Assembly (NCBI RefSeq): GCF_024137025.1
Contig: NZ_JAMYJR010000010.1
Coordinates: forward strand, 124,001-188,000
Direction of reading: 5' to 3'
DNA from: Paractinoplanes aksuensis
Lineage (GTDB): Bacteria > Actinomycetota > Actinomycetes > Mycobacteriales > Micromonosporaceae
Length of the DNA: 64,000 nt
Under the pieces are notes generated by a model. The model worked only from the letters and a program-made list of their open reading frames with translations, made no database searches and was not told the DNA's origin. Within the stretch, counting starts at the first letter, position 1; every line of letters begins with the position of its first letter. Both the position numbers and the translations under genes were made by a program. Of the stretch, positions 17,182-25,114 are shown in pieces.

Positions 17182-18897
17182 TCAGGTGCCGGCGGCGCGG
17201 TTGACGTCGGCCAGGCGGGAGCGGAAGAGGGAGGCCTGGGCCGGGGAGACGGAGCCCTCGCCGACGCGGGTGTTGATCTTTTGGCGGAGGTTGGCGACCT
17301 GGCTGCCGACGTTGGCGCCGTTGCCGTTGGCGATGGGTTTCAGCAGGTTGAGCAGGTCTTCGGCGACGTCGGAGCGGATGTCGGCGTCCTCGACGGCGCT
17401 GCGGAAGCGGCCCACGGCGTCGTCGAAGGTCAGCGTGGGAGTGACCCTCTTGGGGGCGGGGGAGTAGCTCGTGGTGGTGGGCGGACTGCTGGCGGGGGTC
17501 GGCGCCGGCGTGGGGGTTTCCGAGGCGATCGCGGGTGGGGGCGGCAGGTCGGGGGCGGCCTCGTTGGTCGCCCGCGGCCAGTTGATCGCGAGCACCGCGC
17601 CGGCCACCGCCGCCAGCAGAACCACGACGGTCATGCCCAACACCCAGCGCCGAGCGGGGGCCGGGGTCAGGGCGAGCGTCGCGGCGGGGGCCCGGCCGGG
17701 GGCGTACGCGCGTTGCTGAGGCGCCGTGGGCCGGGTGCCACGCGGCGGGCGGCCTGCCGGGTTGCCGCCGCCCCGACTTTCTGGGTGCGTGCGCAGCCCG
17801 TCCACCGGGTTACCGCCACGGCGATTGTCTGGGTGCGGGCCCGGGTTCTCGCTGCCACGACTGCCCGGGTGCGTGCCCGGCCGGCCACCGGTGGGCCGCT
17901 CGCCGCGGGGGCCACTCGTCGGCCGGGAGCGTGCGGGCCCGGCCGCTCGAGAGCCAGTGCGTCCGGTGGGGCCGGCGCCTGCGACGAGGGTGGCCGGGTC
18001 GGGTTCATCGGCGCCGCGGGTGGCTGCGGACTCGCGGCTGCTCGCGGCCGACGGCGCGGGGGCTTCCGATCGTACGGTGGGGGAATTGTCGGGTTTGAGC
18101 CAGAGGGCGGTCAGGTCGAAGCGGGCCTCGTCGGCGCCGGGACGCTCGTCCGGATCGTCGGCCAGGCAGCGGTCGACCAGCGACCGGAACCCGGCCGGCA
18201 GCTCGGGCGGCAGCGCGGTGGGCCCGCTGGCCCGGGCCTCGGCCAGCTCCTCCCAGGTGTCCACCGGGTACGGCGGATCGCCGGTCACCATCTCGAACAG
18301 CAGCACGCCGAGCCCGTAGACATCGGTCGCCGGTTCGGCCGGCATGCCGTCGAGCCGCTCCGGCGCCACGTAGGCCGGCGTGCCGAACGTCGAACCGGAC
18401 TCGTCGTCGTCCGGCTCGCCGGCCGTGGCGCTGATGCCGAAGTCGAGAATCTTCACGCCGGTCGGGGTGAGCATGACGTTGCCCGGCTTGATGTCGCGGT
18501 GCACGACCCCGTTGGCATGCGCCGCGGCCAGCGCGTCGGCCACCGCGGCACCGATCCGGGCCGCCTCGGGCAGCTCGATCGGCTCGCGTTCGAGCCGGGC
18601 CGCCACACTCTCGCCGGCCAGCAACTCCATCACCACGAACGGCGCCACCGTGCCGTCGGCCCGCACCGCCTCACGGTAGTCGTGGACCGCCGCGATGTTC
18701 GGGTGCTGAAGCTTGGCCGCCATCCGCGCCTCGCGCCAGACGACCTGCGAGCCCTTGGGCAATTTGACCGCGACCGGACGGGCCAGCAGCTCGTCGTCGG
18801 CCCGCCAGATCTGGGCCATCCCGCCCGTCTCCAGGAGCGTGACCAGCCGGTATCTTGCCGCCAGCAGGTTTCCCGCGATCGGCCACTCGTCGCTCAC
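17182..18897 (-). CDS. membrane-anchored serine/threonine protein kinase (Pkn type)
   Basis: A eukaryotic-like kinase of 571 residues. The Gly-rich loop is LLETGGMAQIW (about 22-31), the ATP-binding Lys45 is in VAVKLP, the catalytic loop is HRDIKPGN (His133-Asn140), DFG is at 152-154 and GTPAYVAPE at about 172-180, all intact. A Pro/Gly/Arg-rich linker of ~140 residues leads to one membrane helix (WVLGMTVVVLLAAVAGAVLA) and an extracellular Pro/Thr stalk with a small helical domain. It phosphorylates unknown targets. I chose the GTG at 18897; an ATG at 18936 adds 13 residues. It lies 42 bp downstream of the LamG gene on the same strand. Confidence 0.9.
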   Translation of the reverse strand: MSDEWPIAGNLLAARYRLVTLLETGGMAQIWRADDELLARPVAVKLPKGSQVVWREARMAAKLQHPNIAAVHDYREAVRADGTVAPFVVMELLAGESVAARLEREPIELPEAARIGAAVADALAAAHANGVVHRDIKPGNVMLTPTGVKILDFGISATAGEPDDDESGSTFGTPAYVAPERLDGMPAEPATDVYGLGVLLFEMVTGDPPYPVDTWEELAEARASGPTALPPELPAGFRSLVDRCLADDPDERPGADEARFDLTALWLKPDNSPTVRSEAPAPSAASSRESAATRGADEPDPATLVAGAGPTGRTGSRAAGPARSRPTSGPRGERPTGGRPGTHPGSRGSENPGPHPDNRRGGNPVDGLRTHPESRGGGNPAGRPPRGTRPTAPQQRAYAPGRAPAATLALTPAPARRWVLGMTVVVLLAAVAGAVLAINWPRATNEAAPDLPPPPAIASETPTPAPTPASSPPTTTSYSPAPKRVTPTLTFDDAVGRFRSAVEDADIRSDVAEDLLNLLKPIANGNGANVGSQVANLRQKINTRVGEGSVSPAQASLFRSRLADVNRAAGT

Positions 18898-18939
18898 CAG
18901 GGAACAATCGCGGAGGATCGGGACGGGTGTCAACACCTG

Positions 18940-19659
18940 TTACCAGCCGGGATCCTCCACGTCGATCGCGATGTAGTCGATGTCCCCGGCGAAGTAGTCA
19001 CAGCCCACATCCACCTGGTCACACTCCGACTTCCCGCCGATCGCGAGGGGCCACGAATTGGCGATCGGGCCGGTCCATCCGGCCCGCTCGGCCACGACCC
19101 GTCCGTCGATGGCCAGGCTGACACCGTCGCTGCTGCGTTCACACCGTACGGTGTGCCAGCGCCCGTCGTTGATGGGCCGGGGCGCCGTGACGAGCAGCGA
19201 GGTCCGCGAGCCCCGGAACCAGCACTGCACCCGTCCGTTGGGGATCTGGAGCTTGAAACTGCCACCCCGTACGGTGGCCTGGCCCTTCTGGACGATGTTG
19301 CCGAAGTGGTCGCGGGTGCGCAGCCGCATCTCGATGCTGTAGTCGCGGCTGCCCGGGTTGAGCCGCGGGTCGTCCGGGACGATCACCAGGTGTCCCGGGC
19401 GGGTGGGCGGCGTGTCCGGCTCGAGGCGCTCGAATCCGTACGCAATTCGTCCCTCGGACCGGATGCCGACCGCCACCTCGCTGCCGATGCGCCCGTGGAA
19501 ACCGTGCCCGCTCACGTCACGCATGGTGCGCGCCCCGGGCGACTCGTTCATGGTCCAGTACGCCAGTTCGTGGTCGGCCGACGCGGCCGCTGCACCGCCC
19601 GAGCCGGCGAGTAGACCGGCCGCCGTGACAGAGACAATCCACAACTGCTTCATACGCAT
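18940..19659 (-). CDS. secreted LamG/concanavalin-like domain protein
   Basis: A signal peptide (basic start, hydrophobic core, AAAASA cleavage region) precedes a ~205-residue jellyroll. LamG features are the opening AYWTMNESPGARTMRDVSGHG, the central YSIEMRLRTRDHFGNIVQKG and the closing strand RWHTVRCERSSDGVSLAIDG. Four cysteines (VQCWF, VRCERS, SECDQ, VGCDYF) could form disulfides. Such domains bind glycans or cell-wall polymers. It lies directly upstream of the Ser/Thr kinase gene, so the two are probably one transcript, perhaps a surface sensor and its kinase; that link is inference. Confidence 0.85.
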   Translation of the reverse strand: MRMKQLWIVSVTAAGLLAGSGGAAAASADHELAYWTMNESPGARTMRDVSGHGFHGRIGSEVAVGIRSEGRIAYGFERLEPDTPPTRPGHLVIVPDDPRLNPGSRDYSIEMRLRTRDHFGNIVQKGQATVRGGSFKLQIPNGRVQCWFRGSRTSLLVTAPRPINDGRWHTVRCERSSDGVSLAIDGRVVAERAGWTGPIANSWPLAIGGKSECDQVDVGCDYFAGDIDYIAIDVEDPGW

Positions 19660-19824
19660 GGTTCATCCCCGTAAGCGCCTTATAGCCGTATTTGACGGTT
19701 TGATCCTAGACAGAGGCGCTTGTCGTCGCGCAAGGGATAGGCGGGGGATTCGCCCGCCCGCCGGACAACATTGGGAACCGGGATCGTGGATGTCATGATG
19801 TGACCCGGTACGCAAGGGGAGGGA

Positions 19825-20139
19825 ATGCCGAACTTCGAAGCAACAACGCAGGCGGGCACCGACCAGGTACGGGTGACCCTGGCCGGCGAGTGCGACCTGG
19901 CCGTCCGCGACGAACTGCACGCGGTGCTCGAAGCCGCCGTCCGCTCGTCCCCGCTGGTCGTGGTCGACCTGGGCCCGCTCCAATTCCTCGACTCCAGCGG
20001 CGTGCACGGCCTGGTCGCCGCCCATCTGCAGGCCCAGTCCCGCGGCGGCCGGATAACGTTGGTCAACCCGAGCGGCGCCGTCGCCGACGTCCTCGACATC
20101 ACCGGCGTCGGCGCGCTGCTGGGCCCGGTCAACGGATGA
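19825..20139 (+). CDS. STAS domain anti-sigma factor antagonist
   Basis: A 104-residue SpoIIAA/RsbV-like protein. The phosphorylatable serine lies in FLDSSGVHGL (about 54-63), preceded by the beta strand PLVVVDLGPLQ. The unphosphorylated form binds the partner anti-sigma kinase and frees a sigma factor. The ATG is preceded by AAGGGGAGGG. The stop overlaps the next start (ATGA), so the pair is coupled. No sigma factor gene is adjacent, so the regulated factor lies elsewhere. Confidence 0.93.
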   Translation: MPNFEATTQAGTDQVRVTLAGECDLAVRDELHAVLEAAVRSSPLVVVDLGPLQFLDSSGVHGLVAAHLQAQSRGGRITLVNPSGAVADVLDITGVGALLGPVNG

Positions 20140-20519
20140 GCGACGCCGAAATCACCTATACGGAGCCGGGCGACCTGGCCAAGGTCCGCGAATTCATTCG
20201 CACCGGCGCCGCCCGCCTGGGCCTGCCCGACCACCGGGCCGAACTGCTGACCCTGGCCGTCAGCGAACTAGCCACCAACACCTTGCAACACACCGCCGGC
20301 GGCGGCGTGGTCCGCCTGCACGCCGACAACGGCCGCATAATCTGCGACGTCATCGACGGCGGCCCGGTCCGAGTGCTGGGCCGCACCATGCCGGCAGCGG
20401 ACGCCCTACGAGGCCGAGGCCTGGCCATCGTCGAACGCATCTGCGACGAGGTCGGCGTCGACTCAGCCGAGGACGGCACCCGAGTCCGCCTGTTCCTCGA
20501 CCTGGAATCCCCGAACTAG
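20136..20519 (+). CDS. ATP-binding anti-sigma regulatory kinase (RsbW/SpoIIAB-like)
   Basis: A 127-residue HATPase_c_2 protein. The N-box is ELATNTLQHTAGG, the G1-like loop is DVIDGGPVR and the G2-like segment is LRGRGLAIVERICDEVG. It should bind ATP and either phosphorylate the overlapping STAS antagonist or sequester a sigma factor. The start ATG overlaps the STAS stop codon by four bases, the standard partner-switch layout. A minisatellite of 60-69 bp units begins about 40 bp after its stop. Confidence 0.93.
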   Translation: MSDAEITYTEPGDLAKVREFIRTGAARLGLPDHRAELLTLAVSELATNTLQHTAGGGVVRLHADNGRIICDVIDGGPVRVLGRTMPAADALRGRGLAIVERICDEVGVDSAEDGTRVRLFLDLESPN

Positions 20520-20559
20520 ACCGCAGCTGGATCTCGCCGGCAGTCGCGCTCCCTTGTGG

Positions 20560-21078
20560 CCGGGGGTTGACCGCCAGGCGTAGTCGTCTCGTGCCCGTGC
20601 CTGGGGGTGGTGGCGTTGTGGTTCCGGGTTGTGCGGCCTGTCGCGGCGCTGGGGTTGTTCGCCAGGCGTGGTGGTGTCGTGGTTCGGGTTGTGCGGCCCC
20701 GCTGCGGTGGTCGGGTGGCTGGGGATGGCTGCCATGCCGTGGTGTCGGGTTGTGCGGCCTGTTTCGGCGGTCGGGTGGCTGAGGTGGCTCGCCAGACGCG
20801 GCGTCGTGGTGTCGGGCCGAGCGGCCTGATGCAACCCTGGGTGGCTGGGGTTGGTCGCCAGGCGCGGTGGGGTGTTGGTGCCGGGTTGTGCGGCCTGTTC
20901 GGCGGTTGGGTGGCTGAGGTGGCTCGCCAGGCGCGGGGACGTCGTGGTCTCGGGTTGTGCGGCCTGTCGCGGCGCTGGGCGGCTGGGGTTGGTCGCCAGG
21001 CGCGGGGACGTCGTGGTCTCGGGTTGTGCGGCCTGTTGCGGTGGTCGGGGTTGGTCGCCAGGCACGGAAGCGTCGTGG
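20560..21078. repeat. 60-69 bp tandem array (about 7-8 copies)
   Basis: Units anchored on gtgcggcctg recur at about 20631, 20691, 20752, 20819, 20888, 20957 and 21026. The last four spacings are 67-69 bp and the first two 60-61 bp, so units lost 8-9 bp. Each contains a gtcgccaggcgcgg-like core. Because 69 is a multiple of three, open frames run through the array on both strands as Pro/Thr/Arg-rich sequence, but there is no ribosome binding site or conserved domain, so I treat it as non-coding. Confidence 0.8.
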
Positions 21079-21453
21079 TGAAGGTGGGTGCCGCCGGTCT
21101 TGGAACGGGTGGACGCGCTTCAATCGGATGTCGCGCGGGCTCGAATATATCTCGCGCAGAATCGTTCTTGCCGGCGCTATAGACCACTTCCCACTTCGAC
21201 CGAAGCTATCGTGCTGCGTTCGAGCACCCCTGCTGGATCTACGTAATTACTCCTGGCCAGTCTATCCCATTTCGTGCGAGCCGCGCGAACGCAGTTGGTT
21301 TCTTTATCCGGCCGATCCGCGCGTCCAGCAATTGTTTTTGCCACCTCCACCGCCATGCCCCGGGTCATGTCGCTTTCCGCATCGGGCCCATCGTTGCCGC
21401 TGACCCAGCGGCCCGCGTTGCACTGCGACCTTCAGCGCAACTTTCGCTGTGAT

Positions 21454-21499
21454 CGTCGCCCGTCGCCCGTCGCCCGTCGCCCGTCGCCCGTCGCCCGTC
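21454..21499. repeat. 7-bp tandem repeat (gtcgccc), about 6 copies
   Basis: About six perfect head-to-tail copies of the heptamer gtcgccc occur in a region without supportable genes. The flanking 21120-21330 segment is unusually A/T rich for this genome. Confidence 0.8.
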
Positions 21500-21599
21500 A
21501 TCGCGACCCCTCTCACCATCGCCGCCACTGCAACCGCAACCTCTATCAGCACTACCACCGCTACCACCGCTATCGCAGCTGCCGCCGCCACCGCTACCG

Positions 21600-21950
21600 C
21601 TATCGCAGCTGCCGCAGCTGCCGCAGCTGCCGCTGCCGCTGCCGCTGCTGCCGCTGCTGCCGCTGCCGCTGCCGCTGCCGCTGCTGCCGCTGCTGCCGCT
21701 GCCGCTGCTGCCGCTGCCGCTGCTGCCGCTGCCGCTGCTGCCGCTGCTGCCGCTGCCGCTGCCGCCGCTGCCGCCGCCGCCAGCCGCCGCCGCGACCGTC
21801 GCTATCGCAGCTGCCGCCACCGCCATCGCTACCGTCGCTATCGCAGCTGCCGACGCTATCGCCGCCACCGGTGCCGCTACTTTCGCCGTCGCCGCTACCT
21901 TCGTCGCTGCCGTCACTTTCGCCGTCGCCGTCGCCGTCGCCGCCGCGGCC
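21600..21950. repeat. GCY trinucleotide / gctgcc hexanucleotide microsatellite
   Basis: From about 21606 to 21780 the plus strand is an almost uninterrupted run of gctgcc and gctgct units; a weaker trinucleotide pattern continues on both sides. Depending on frame it reads as poly-Ala, as Cys-Arg repeats, or on the minus strand as Ser-Gly repeats with about 180 residues open. No frame has a domain or a clear start, so coding potential is doubtful. The 1.7-kb interval from 20520 to 22214 contains this, the heptamer and the 60-69 bp array, and no other gene I can support. Confidence 0.8.
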
Positions 21951-22115
21951 GGTCGCTCCTCTGTCGGCGCCGCGGCTGACTGCTCCCTTCAGCGCCGCTG
22001 TCGTCAGCACGGCTGCAGCGTTCGCCGCCGCTACCGCTGGCGCTGTGGTCAGTGCTTTCGCGGGAATTCGTAAACATTGTCAAGGTGGCAAGTTAAGCCA
22101 GGCGGGGGTAAACAA

Positions 22116-22146
22116 TTGGAGACTTCGTCTCGTGCTTATTTAGAAT
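22116..22146 (+). promoter_or_regulatory. candidate promoter of the repeat-tailed hypothetical gene
   Basis: ttggag (22116-22121) and tagaat (22141-22146) resemble -35 and -10 boxes with a long 19-bp spacer. A small palindrome, gagacttcgtctc (22119-22131), overlaps the -35. This is the first A/T-rich segment after the microsatellite and lies just before the plausible starts at 22159 and 22215. Confidence 0.3.
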
Positions 22147-22214
22147 CGAAACCTGGCATGATCGACTCGCCGACTGGGGGAGCTTTTTCGTGGTTGGCGC
22201 GGGACAATATAGAT

Positions 22215-23474
22215 ATGCGGCAGATGCAGTTGTTCAGTCAGGCGGAGATTGCGAAAATGCGCGACAGGACCCGGCGTCGGAACTATTCGCCTTCCGGTGA
22301 AGAATTTCGTCGTGAGCACGAGCGGCACCGCTCGTGGGGTCTGCAGCAGCGACATGCCGCCAAGCTGAGCCGCTTACGTCGCGCAGCCGCGTCGGATCCG
22401 GACGGCAAGCCTTGGCCGTGGACCCCCGCCGACATCGAAGCGAAGCTCCGACGCGCTCCGGCACCACATCGGCCCGAACCCGCCAAGCCTGCTCAGCCGG
22501 TCGTGTCTGCTCAGCCGGTCGTGTCTGCTCAGCCGGTCGTGTCTGCTCAGCCGGTCGAAGCCATCGACGCCGAGGTGGGCGCGCGGTCTCGTGCAAGCGA
22601 CGCAAGGGGCGGGTCGAGCTCCGTGACTTCAGGGGCGCAGGCCTCACATCAACCTTCGCAGTCCGAACACCGCCGACCCGCACAAGACCAGCCCTCGGAC
22701 TTGGTGCGCCCGCCGATCATCGCGGCCCGCAAATCCCGCCGCCCCGTGCAGATCGTCGCATCCCTAGGGGTGGCCGAACCACTCGCGTCTGCTGGTCGGC
22801 GTCATCCACCGCAGCTGCACCGTGGCCTACCTCAACACCACTCGACCCAGTTGGGGTTTTGGGAAAGGGCGGCACGCAGCATCGTCACGTCTCGACCCTC
22901 CAGCGGGCAACCGAGGCATTCACGTCCGGAGTCAGCGGCACCAACCCCAACCATGTCGCTGCTCGCCTGGCATGCAAGCCCGCCCATCCGCGTGCGGTGG
23001 GGGCGGCAGTCACCCCGGGCCCGTCGTCGCTGGCTTGGTGAGCGGCCTCGACCGTCTGTGTGCGGTGGGGGCGGCACCCACCTGGGCCACGTCGTGCTGG
23101 CCTGGCATGCAGGCCTGCCCATTCGCGAGCGGTGGGGGCGGCAGTCACCCGGGGCACGTCGTTGCTGGTCTGGTGAGTGGCCTCGGCCGTTTACGCGTGG
23201 TGAGGGGCGGCAGTCACGTCGGGCACGTTGTTGCTGGTCTGGTGAGTGGCCTCGGCCGTTTACGCGTGGTGAGGGGCGGCAGTCACGTCGTTGCTGGTCT
23301 GGTGAGCGACCTCGGCCGTTTACGCAAGGTGAGGGGCGGCAGTCAGCTCGGCCACGTCGTTGCTGGCCTGGTGAGCGAGCTCAGCCATCCACACGCGGTG
23401 AGGGGCGGCAGTCAGGCTCACCTGTCCGCGTGCCGGCCTGGTCGTCGGTCGGCCTCACCGGCGGGGTCAGGTGA
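22215..23474 (+). CDS. hypothetical protein with conserved-looking N-terminus and repetitive C-terminus
   Basis: The first ~75 residues look like a genuine domain: MRQMQLFSQAEIAKMRDRT, then SGEEFRREHERHRSWGLQQRHAAKLSRLR, basic and helical, of a kind I associate with actinobacterial proteins of unknown function. Then come four copies of the hexapeptide AQPVVS, a Ser/Arg/Pro linker and, from about residue 255, seven repeats of 20-23 residues such as GRQSRRARCCWSGEWPRPF. The C-terminal repeats come from a 60-69 bp DNA array and may be read-through rather than selected protein. The start is uncertain: ATG 22159 lies close to the candidate promoter, while ATG 22215 gives the conserved opening. The 3' end overlaps the convergent phosphatase gene by eight bases. 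Confidence 0.5.
   Translation: MRQMQLFSQAEIAKMRDRTRRRNYSPSGEEFRREHERHRSWGLQQRHAAKLSRLRRAAASDPDGKPWPWTPADIEAKLRRAPAPHRPEPAKPAQPVVSAQPVVSAQPVVSAQPVEAIDAEVGARSRASDARGGSSSVTSGAQASHQPSQSEHRRPAQDQPSDLVRPPIIAARKSRRPVQIVASLGVAEPLASAGRRHPPQLHRGLPQHHSTQLGFWERAARSIVTSRPSSGQPRHSRPESAAPTPTMSLLAWHASPPIRVRWGRQSPRARRRWLGERPRPSVCGGGGTHLGHVVLAWHAGLPIRERWGRQSPGARRCWSGEWPRPFTRGEGRQSRRARCCWSGEWPRPFTRGEGRQSRRCWSGERPRPFTQGEGRQSARPRRCWPGERAQPSTRGEGRQSGSPVRVPAWSSVGLTGGVR
22491..22560. repeat. 18-bp in-frame tandem repeat
   Basis: Three perfect copies and a partial fourth of gctcagccggtcgtgtct, encoding the hexapeptide AQPVVS, lie inside the hypothetical gene. Identity at the DNA level, including third positions, indicates a recent expansion. 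Confidence 0.9.
22965..23430. repeat. second 60-69 bp tandem array, 7 copies, within a coding frame
   Basis: Units anchored on ggggcggcagtca recur at about 23000, 23069, 23136, 23205, 23274, 23334 and 23403. All spacings are 67-69 bp except one of 60 bp, where nine bases are missing. The array keeps one frame open because 69 and 60 are multiples of three. Its period matches the array at 20.6-21.1 kb but the sequences are not obviously related. Confidence 0.8.
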
Positions 23475-24963
23475 CCTCGACCAGCAGTGTGCAGGTGTCG
23501 TCGTCGGGGCTGGGGCGGTTGAGGCGGGTGTAGAGGGCACCCACCGTGTCCGGCTGCCGGGAGGCCTCAGCCAGGGCGTCCAGCACCTCGGGCAGCAGCG
23601 TCGGACCCCCTCGCCGTTCGACCAGGCCGTCTGTGTAGAGCAGCAGCAGGTCGTGTGGGGCCAGGCATGGGCGGTGGACCTCGTAGTAGCTTTCGTTGTC
23701 GGCGCCCAGCAGGCGCCCCTCCGGCCGGGCCAGGGGGGCCGCCTCGCCGTTGCGGGCCAGCAAAGGGGCCGCGTGGCCGGCGCGGGCCCATGACAGTTCG
23801 CGTGTCGCGGGGTCGTAGACGCTCAGGACGGCCGTTCCTGTCAGGCCCAGTTGGCCGCACAGGCGGTTGAGGTGGGTCATCAGCTGGGCGGGATCGTGCA
23901 GGCCGATCGACAGCCACGCGATCAGGGCGAACCGCAAATGGGCCATGCCGTTGGCCGCGCCCAGACCATGGCCGGCCACGTCGCCGACGGCCAGCACCAC
24001 CTGGCCTGTCGGCAGGCGGTCGGCGTGGTACCAGTCGCCGCCCACGCGGACCGTGTTCTCGGCCGGGCGGTAGTTGACCAGCACCTGCAGGCCGGGCAGG
24101 GGGAGGGGGTCGCGTGGGACCGGCTGGATCAGATTCTGCAGCTGGGCGGCCAGGCGGTGCTCGGCCAGGGCGGTCATCTCGCGACTGTGCAATTGGTCGC
24201 GCAGGCGGTCGATGGCCGTACGCGTGTTCTCGCGGGCGGTCACGTCCTGGACCACGGCGTTGATCTTCACGGGGTGGCCGTCGGCGTCGTTGACCGTGTC
24301 CGACAGGATCCGTAGGTGTTTGATCTCGGGGCCGATGCGGAAGCGGGCCGTGATGTCCGAGGCGGCGCCGCTGTCCAGGGTCTGCCAGGCCGTCTCGGCC
24401 AGGCGGCGGTCTTCGTCGAGCATCGCCGCCGCTTGTTCGCCGCGGGCCAGGGGGCCTAGTTCGCGGTCGCGTTCAAAGATCTTGTACATGCCGGGGGACC
24501 AGCCGACGTCGCCCGTCACCAAGTCGTATTCGGACCAGCCCAGGCTGGCCAGTTGTTCGGTGCGTCGCAGGCGGTGACGATCTTCGTCCAGTCGCTGCCA
24601 CCAGACGAGCAGGCCGCCGAGCACCCGATGGACGGTCACGTCGAAGAGTGAATGTGCGACGACCCCGGCCTGTTTTTCGTCGTACCGGAACTCTCGCATT
24701 TCGGCCGGCTCGCCGGTGCGCTCGACCTCGAGGTAGAGCTGCCAGAGCGGGCCGCCGACGATGCCGGGATACAGCTCGCTGAGAAGGTGGTCGATGCGGC
24801 TGGTGCCCCGGCGGTGGATGTCGTGCCCATGTCCGCTGGTCGCGGCCACGCGGAAGTCACACACGAGGCCGTCGGCGCTGGTCACGGGCAGGAGCCAGGA
24901 GCAACCGGCGGGAATGACGGACAGCATTTCGCGTACGACGTGGGCCACCTCGTCGTCGGCCAT
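23467..24963 (-). CDS. PAS-type sensor phosphatase, PP2C/SpoIIE family
   Basis: A 498-residue soluble protein with a sensor half and a Ser/Thr phosphatase half. About residues 130-260 form a PAS-like unit (LGWSEYDLVTGDVGWSPGMY, ending INAVVQDVTARENT). The PP2C/SpoIIE domain follows from ~285: VGGDWYHADRL, the metal motif VGDVAGHGLGAANGM, YTDGLVERRGG and a terminal DDDTCTLLVEV, so all metal-binding aspartates are present. Such proteins dephosphorylate STAS antagonists; the STAS/RsbW pair at 19.8 kb is a natural candidate substrate. Start ATG at 24963 or 24969 (MRMADDE). Convergent with the repeat-tailed gene. Confidence 0.9.
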   Translation of the reverse strand: MADDEVAHVVREMLSVIPAGCSWLLPVTSADGLVCDFRVAATSGHGHDIHRRGTSRIDHLLSELYPGIVGGPLWQLYLEVERTGEPAEMREFRYDEKQAGVVAHSLFDVTVHRVLGGLLVWWQRLDEDRHRLRRTEQLASLGWSEYDLVTGDVGWSPGMYKIFERDRELGPLARGEQAAAMLDEDRRLAETAWQTLDSGAASDITARFRIGPEIKHLRILSDTVNDADGHPVKINAVVQDVTARENTRTAIDRLRDQLHSREMTALAEHRLAAQLQNLIQPVPRDPLPLPGLQVLVNYRPAENTVRVGGDWYHADRLPTGQVVLAVGDVAGHGLGAANGMAHLRFALIAWLSIGLHDPAQLMTHLNRLCGQLGLTGTAVLSVYDPATRELSWARAGHAAPLLARNGEAAPLARPEGRLLGADNESYYEVHRPCLAPHDLLLLYTDGLVERRGGPTLLPEVLDALAEASRQPDTVGALYTRLNRPSPDDDTCTLLVEVT

Positions 24964-25114
24964 GCGCACAGCCTAGTGGGGCCGAAGGTACGGGTCGCGA
25001 TACCGCCCGCTCGGCTCTCGCCTCTGGCCTGCTCAGCTTGGTAGCATCCCGCGGATCACGCCAGCCCCGTGCGAGTGGGCGCGACCCGGGCTCGCAACAA
25101 CGGAGGTCTATCCA

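Noticed and set aside
20516-21187. Long Pro/Thr/Arg-rich open frames on both strands
   Set aside because: They exist because units of 60-69 bp keep a frame open. There is no ribosome binding site, no conserved segment outside the repeat, and both strands look equally open.
21274-22143. Cys-Arg, poly-Ala and Ser-Gly frames across the microsatellite
   Set aside because: All are products of the GCY repeat in different frames. None has a recognisable domain or a convincing start.
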